From Adineta vaga (Eukaryota > Rotifera), in NCBI GenBank assembly GCA_021613535.1, contig CP075495.1, positions 8,122,001-8,186,000 of the forward strand: a DNA stretch of 64,000 nt, written 5' to 3'. Position 1 is the stretch's first letter. Each line of letters starts with the position of its first letter. The position numbers and the translations under genes are program-made. The notes beneath the pieces are model-generated. The model was not told the origin of the DNA and did not search any database. It saw only the letters and a program-made list of their open reading frames with translations. This document shows, piece by piece, positions 63,772 through 64,000 of this stretch.

Positions 63772-64000
63772 ATGACAGATTCGAAGCAACAAACATCGAT
63801 GAATAATCGTCGAGATAGTGGCAATACACATTCTTTAAAAATTTCTATCAAACGTCGAAGAACAGGAGAATTTATTGCTCGAAATTCGATGTTAACAGAT
63901 TTATTTCAAATATCACACATTAAATGTGTACGAAATGCTTTTGCTGCTGCGTTCATTTTGATGGTATTACGTCATATGGCCAATGATCTTTTACAATACG
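63772..64000 (+). CDS. Sterol O-acyltransferase (ACAT/SOAT) N-terminus, cut by window end
   Basis: ER membrane-bound O-acyltransferase that esterifies cholesterol (family role). The visible 76 codons start at the ATG at 63772: a Ser/Arg-rich cytosolic stretch, then KRRRTGEFIARNSMLTDLF, matching the SOAT pre-TM1 motif (F-I-A-R-x-S-x-L-D-x-L), then ISHIKCVRNAFAAAFILMVL as the first membrane helix. The MBOAT catalytic His/Asn are beyond the window. The match is short, so SOAT is likely but not certain, and DGAT1 is less likely. Confidence 0.75.
   Translation, partial: MTDSKQQTSMNNRRDSGNTHSLKISIKRRRTGEFIARNSMLTDLFQISHIKCVRNAFAAAFILMVLRHMANDLLQY

Overview
The window is eukaryotic nuclear DNA from a small animal, most consistent with a bdelloid rotifer (an Adineta- or Rotaria-like genome). 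The DNA is AT-rich. Genes are dense and broken by many short GT-AG introns, mostly 50-65 nt. The conserved products are typical of animals: RAD54, a TBC1D12/14-type RabGAP, ACADS, an SLC6 monoamine transporter, an EGF-Hint protein, TM2D1, GLMP, CHTOP, a calmin-like CH-CH protein, mitochondrial ValRS and SOAT. They sit beside a tandem block of intronless globin-sensor genes that look horizontally acquired, a pattern expected of bdelloids. The species assignment is inference, because no search could be run.

Layout. 1-12.6 kb: RAD54 (minus, 3' end cut off by the window edge) is head-to-head with a TBC RabGAP. An M16 metalloprotease follows and, 107 nt later, mitochondrial short-chain acyl-CoA dehydrogenase. 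12.6-14.5 kb is gene-poor with a possible relic. 14.5-32.8 kb is dense: a Ser-rich orphan, an SLC6 transporter, an EGF-repeat protein ending in a Hedgehog-type Hint domain, an intronless BTB-like orphan (minus), a secreted orphan, a small hydrophilic protein, a TM2D1-like protein, a GLMP-like protein and a Ser/Arg-rich orphan (minus). 33.2-43.8 kb is the most unusual part: five intronless protoglobin-domain genes in tandem on the minus strand, in otherwise empty AT-rich DNA. 45.5-50.7 kb: a single-exon PIP kinase, a four-TM protein (minus) and CHTOP (minus). 53.4-57.4 kb: a calmin-like tandem-CH tail-anchored protein. 57.7-58.5 kb: a TTAA-bounded MITE-like element abutting mitochondrial valyl-tRNA synthetase (58.6-61.9 kb). 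62-62.9 kb: two small minus-strand genes. The 5' end of a sterol O-acyltransferase begins at 63772.

The main discovery is the protoglobin array. Its proteins carry the proximal-His region and the C-terminal WIQND signature that I associate with fungal globin-sensor proteins, and four of the five end in cysteine motifs suited to lipid attachment. This suggests a membrane-anchored haem/gas-sensing family expanded after transfer into an animal genome. Exon boundaries were assigned by hand from splice sites, reading phase and protein homology recalled from memory. Where a model's total coding length is a multiple of three I say so. No tRNA, rRNA or CRISPR was recognised.
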